Under the pieces are notes generated by a model. That model did no database searches, was not told the origin of the DNA, and was given only the letters and a program-made list of their open reading frames with translations. A stretch of 64,000 nt of DNA from CAYWYR01 sp964462685 (lineage in GTDB: Bacteria; Bacteroidota; Ignavibacteria; Kapaibacteriales; UBA2268): positions 8,401-72,400 of the forward strand of contig CAYWYR010000017.1 in NCBI GenBank assembly GCA_964462685.1, written 5' to 3'. Each line of letters starts with the position of its first letter. Position 1 is the first letter of the stretch. This document shows, one piece after another, positions 61,407 to 64,000 of the stretch. The position numbers and the translations under genes are program-made.

Positions 61407-64000
61407 ATGAAAGAACTTCGTAAAGAACTCTTTGAAAAAATCGCTTCCAGCGATAAGCTCTCCAGTTTCATACAGTCCTCTGCAGTTGACGGAATGTGGT
61501 ATTGGGATCTTACCGATAGCTCTCGCTATTGGATCAGCGATAGCCTATGGATAACGTTGGGCTATGATCCTAAAGAAGCGAGAGAAAACAATATTATTTT
61601 AGAATCTCTTACATTTCCAGAAGATGTTCAAAAAGCGAGCAAAGCTTCTGGTGAGGTCGTATCGGATCCCTCTAAAAGATTTAAGGTCACTATCAGGTAC
61701 TGGCATAAAAACGGCAATATAGTATATCTCGATACCAGAGGGACTGCGGTTTTTGACGAAAATGGAATACCTTATAGATTTTTTGGTATAGCCCATAATA
61801 TAACCCCCCAGATAGAGACGGAACGTAGGCTCAAAAAAGAAAGAGACAGATTCAAATCTATAATATCAAGCTCGGATCTAGGTACTTGGGAGTGGAACGT
61901 CCAGACAGGCGAAACCAGATTCAATGATAAATGGGCTGAGATTATAGGATATTCTTTGCAAGAATTGCAACCGATAAACATAGATACTTGGATTGGAAAC
62001 GCGAATTCAGACGATCTTGAAAAATCCAACAACAAACTACAGAATCATTTTGAAGGCAAAAGCGATTTTTACGTAGCTGAAGCCAGAATGAAGCATAAGG
62101 CCGGGCACTGGGTCTGGGTAATGGATAAAGGAAAAGTCATCTCTTGGACAGAAGACGGCAAACCCGAGTGGATGGTAGGAACACATCAGGATATAACTAC
62201 TAAGAAAAGGATGGAGAGGTCCCTTGCGAAAGCCTACCGCAATACTCAAACCCTGATCAACTCAGCTCCGGTATCGATTGCGATGTTCGATAGCGATATG
62301 AATTATATCGCCGCATCACCCACCTGGCTTAAAGAGAACGGACTTGAGAACAAAGCTTTTATAGGCATCAACCACTATAATGTTTCCAGTAAGATTAGCG
62401 ACTCTTGGAAAGAAGTACATAAAGAGGCATTGTCAGGGAAAACGATCCAACAAGACGCAGAACTGGTAAATGATATCAACGGCCAGCAAAGATGGATAAA
62501 ATGGGACGTTAGGCCTTGGTATAAAGAATCGGAAATCGGCGGAATAATCATCTATTCCGATGATATCACTAATCTCAAACTACAAAAGCTGGAACTCGAA
62601 AAAGCAAATGAATTACTCCTGAAGACAAACGAAATCGCGGAGATAGGGCACTGGAAAGTAGATCTGGTGAAAATGGAGGTTGACTGGAGCGATGCAACAA
62701 AAAAAATTCACGAAGTAAGTAAAGATTATAAAGGTAAAGTAGAAGACGGTATCAATTTCTACAAAGAAGGTGAAAGTAGGGATAAGGTAGCAAAGATATT
62801 TAATAAAGCAATTGCAGAGGGCATACCCTTCGATGAAGAACTTATAATCATAACAGCAAAAGGCAAAGAGAGATGGGTTCGAACCATCGGCCTGCCTGAA
62901 ATGAAGGACGGTCAGTGTATATACATACATGGCCTGTTTATCAATATAGACAAACAAAAACGATATAATGATTCAGTTCTCAATATCGCCGAGAACTACA
63001 GATCACTACTTCAGTCCCTGCCGGACAAGATTTATAAAACCAACGCCGAAGGCCAGATGCTGGCTTCATACGGAAAAGGTGACTTTAAGGAAGTCATCAC
63101 AAACAGTGGGTTCGATGATATAGAAAAAGAGATTAAACCTACTTCCTTAGCCAAAAAACTCTCAGATGAATATTTACTCTCCGTTTCTGAGGAAAAGTAT
63201 TTCGAACATTACGACAAAGAGGAGAGTTCTTGGTTCGAAGTCCGTATCATACCTGATATTAAATCAAAAAGTAACCTGATACTGATTCGCGATATATCGA
63301 AACGAAAAGAGGCCGAAAGCGAACTTACGGAGATGGGTGTACTTCTGGAAAGAACGAATAAAATAGCCGGAGTTGGTAGTTGGGAAGTAGATCTTGTCGA
63401 TAACAGCTTAACCTGTAATAGTACCGTTAAAGAAATACTGGAAATCCCAAAAGAATTCCAACTGTACCAGACTAATGTACCCTCATTTTTTACAAGCGAG
63501 GATTATATAGCCTTTAGATCATCGATCAGAGAATCAATAGATAACCAAGCGACATTTGACGAAGAATTCCAGAATCTCACTTTCGAGGGTAATAGGATAT
63601 GGACTCGAATAGTCGGTTATCCGGAGTTTGAAGGTTCAAAGTGCGTCCGTTTTTACGGGGTATTACTGAATATCGATACACAAAAGCGGACAAGTGAAAA
63701 AATGATTCTCAAAGAGACTCAGTTCCTTACCGCTTTTGAGTCTACTGAACTCGGTATGGTAATAGCCTCTGTAAAAGGTTTCATCCAGGATTGCAACGAA
63801 AGATTTTCCGACCTGATGGGTTATAAGAAAAATGATATAATAGGCAGCCATTTCAGTAGATACACTATTAAGGAAGAAGTAGCGGCTGAAGTTGAGATGC
63901 TCATAGAAATCGAACAGGGTACAAGAGACAGCTATACTATCGAAAAGAAAAACGTCAGAAAAAACGGTGAAGAAATCTGGATATTGCTTGTTATATCCGC
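61407..64000 (+). CDS. Multi-PAS sensor protein, probable histidine kinase (3' end outside window)
   Basis: An open frame from ATG 61407 to the window end without a stop, 864 codons so far. It contains at least six or seven successive PAS/PAC units of about 115-125 residues, marked by repeated W-x-W(D/N) starts (GMWYWDL, GTWEWNV, GHWKVDL, GSWEVDL) and closing PAC motifs such as GIAHNIT, GTHQDIT, IYSDDIT and IRDISK. No membrane helix is seen, so it is cytoplasmic and may sense redox, light or small molecules. A histidine kinase or diguanylate cyclase domain is expected beyond the end but cannot be seen. It follows the 85-residue gene by 78 bases. Confidence 0.85.
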   Translation, partial: MKELRKELFEKIASSDKLSSFIQSSAVDGMWYWDLTDSSRYWISDSLWITLGYDPKEARENNIILESLTFPEDVQKASKASGEVVSDPSKRFKVTIRYWHKNGNIVYLDTRGTAVFDENGIPYRFFGIAHNITPQIETERRLKKERDRFKSIISSSDLGTWEWNVQTGETRFNDKWAEIIGYSLQELQPINIDTWIGNANSDDLEKSNNKLQNHFEGKSDFYVAEARMKHKAGHWVWVMDKGKVISWTEDGKPEWMVGTHQDITTKKRMERSLAKAYRNTQTLINSAPVSIAMFDSDMNYIAASPTWLKENGLENKAFIGINHYNVSSKISDSWKEVHKEALSGKTIQQDAELVNDINGQQRWIKWDVRPWYKESEIGGIIIYSDDITNLKLQKLELEKANELLLKTNEIAEIGHWKVDLVKMEVDWSDATKKIHEVSKDYKGKVEDGINFYKEGESRDKVAKIFNKAIAEGIPFDEELIIITAKGKERWVRTIGLPEMKDGQCIYIHGLFINIDKQKRYNDSVLNIAENYRSLLQSLPDKIYKTNAEGQMLASYGKGDFKEVITNSGFDDIEKEIKPTSLAKKLSDEYLLSVSEEKYFEHYDKEESSWFEVRIIPDIKSKSNLILIRDISKRKEAESELTEMGVLLERTNKIAGVGSWEVDLVDNSLTCNSTVKEILEIPKEFQLYQTNVPSFFTSEDYIAFRSSIRESIDNQATFDEEFQNLTFEGNRIWTRIVGYPEFEGSKCVRFYGVLLNIDTQKRTSEKMILKETQFLTAFESTELGMVIASVKGFIQDCNERFSDLMGYKKNDIIGSHFSRYTIKEEVAAEVEMLIEIEQGTRDSYTIEKKNVRKNGEEIWILLVIS

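Overview
The window looks like chromosomal DNA from the Bacteroidota or a neighbouring FCB lineage (Ignavibacteria, Kapabacteria or Chlorobi-like). Evidence: at least three type IX secretion (T9SS) C-terminal sorting domains, a PorE-like propeller/CRD/OmpA lipoprotein, an Hc1 histone-like protein, a DnaQ-UvrC fusion, an exported tricorn protease, many lipoproteins, and few strong Shine-Dalgarno sites. The species cannot be named from sequence reading alone. I saw no rRNA, tRNA, CRISPR array or insertion sequence. One run of exactly 100 N (19717-19816) is an assembly gap.

Layout. 1-4.4 kb: the start of an unidentified gene and a PAS/LuxR regulator on the minus strand, then a tricorn protease on plus. 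4.4-12.3 kb: envelope genes (a possible tiny membrane peptide, an NlpC/P60 lipoprotein, Aat transferase, the PorE-like lipoprotein, then an overlapping set of PBP1A, an FAH-family enzyme and an outer-membrane barrel lipoprotein). 12.3-15.3 kb, minus: DnaQ-UvrC nuclease and an RsmB-type rRNA methyltransferase. 15.3-35.6 kb: a surface-protein island holding a 585-base leader region, a small T9SS cargo protein, a 2194-codon fibre-like repeat protein (interrupted by the N gap) and a 4018-residue Ig-like/T9SS giant protein, closed by two strong hairpin terminators. 35.6-36.9 kb, minus: a haem-motif lipoprotein and PanB.

36.9-44.5 kb, plus: MazG, a DsbD-N-like exported domain, lipoproteins, a DUF2945 protein, an outer-membrane/LRR pair, a cysteine-rich exported protein and a further T9SS cargo. 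44.5-48.8 kb: a lipoprotein, then phenylacetyl-CoA epoxidase genes paaA and paaB-paaC, split by a terminator and a two-gene unit whose second product is a PIN-domain nuclease (toxin-antitoxin-like). 48.8-52.3 kb: a very large CotH/lamin-tail protein. 52.3-57.5 kb, mostly minus: GT2 transferase, a GlmM-type mutase, an O6-alkylguanine transferase (plus), a GT39-like membrane protein and an Mla/Mkl-type ABC ATPase. 57.8-64 kb: Hc1 histone-like protein, DNA polymerase I (minus), a small unknown protein, and the N-terminal part of a multi-PAS sensor protein that runs off the end.

The main theme is the cell envelope: murein synthesis and turnover, T9SS cargo and probable T9SS machinery, lipoproteins and giant adhesin-like proteins, beside scattered housekeeping genes for DNA repair, CoA synthesis, translation and aromatic catabolism. 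The two places most worth following up are the 15.3-35.5 kb surface island and the PIN-containing pair inserted in the paa locus.
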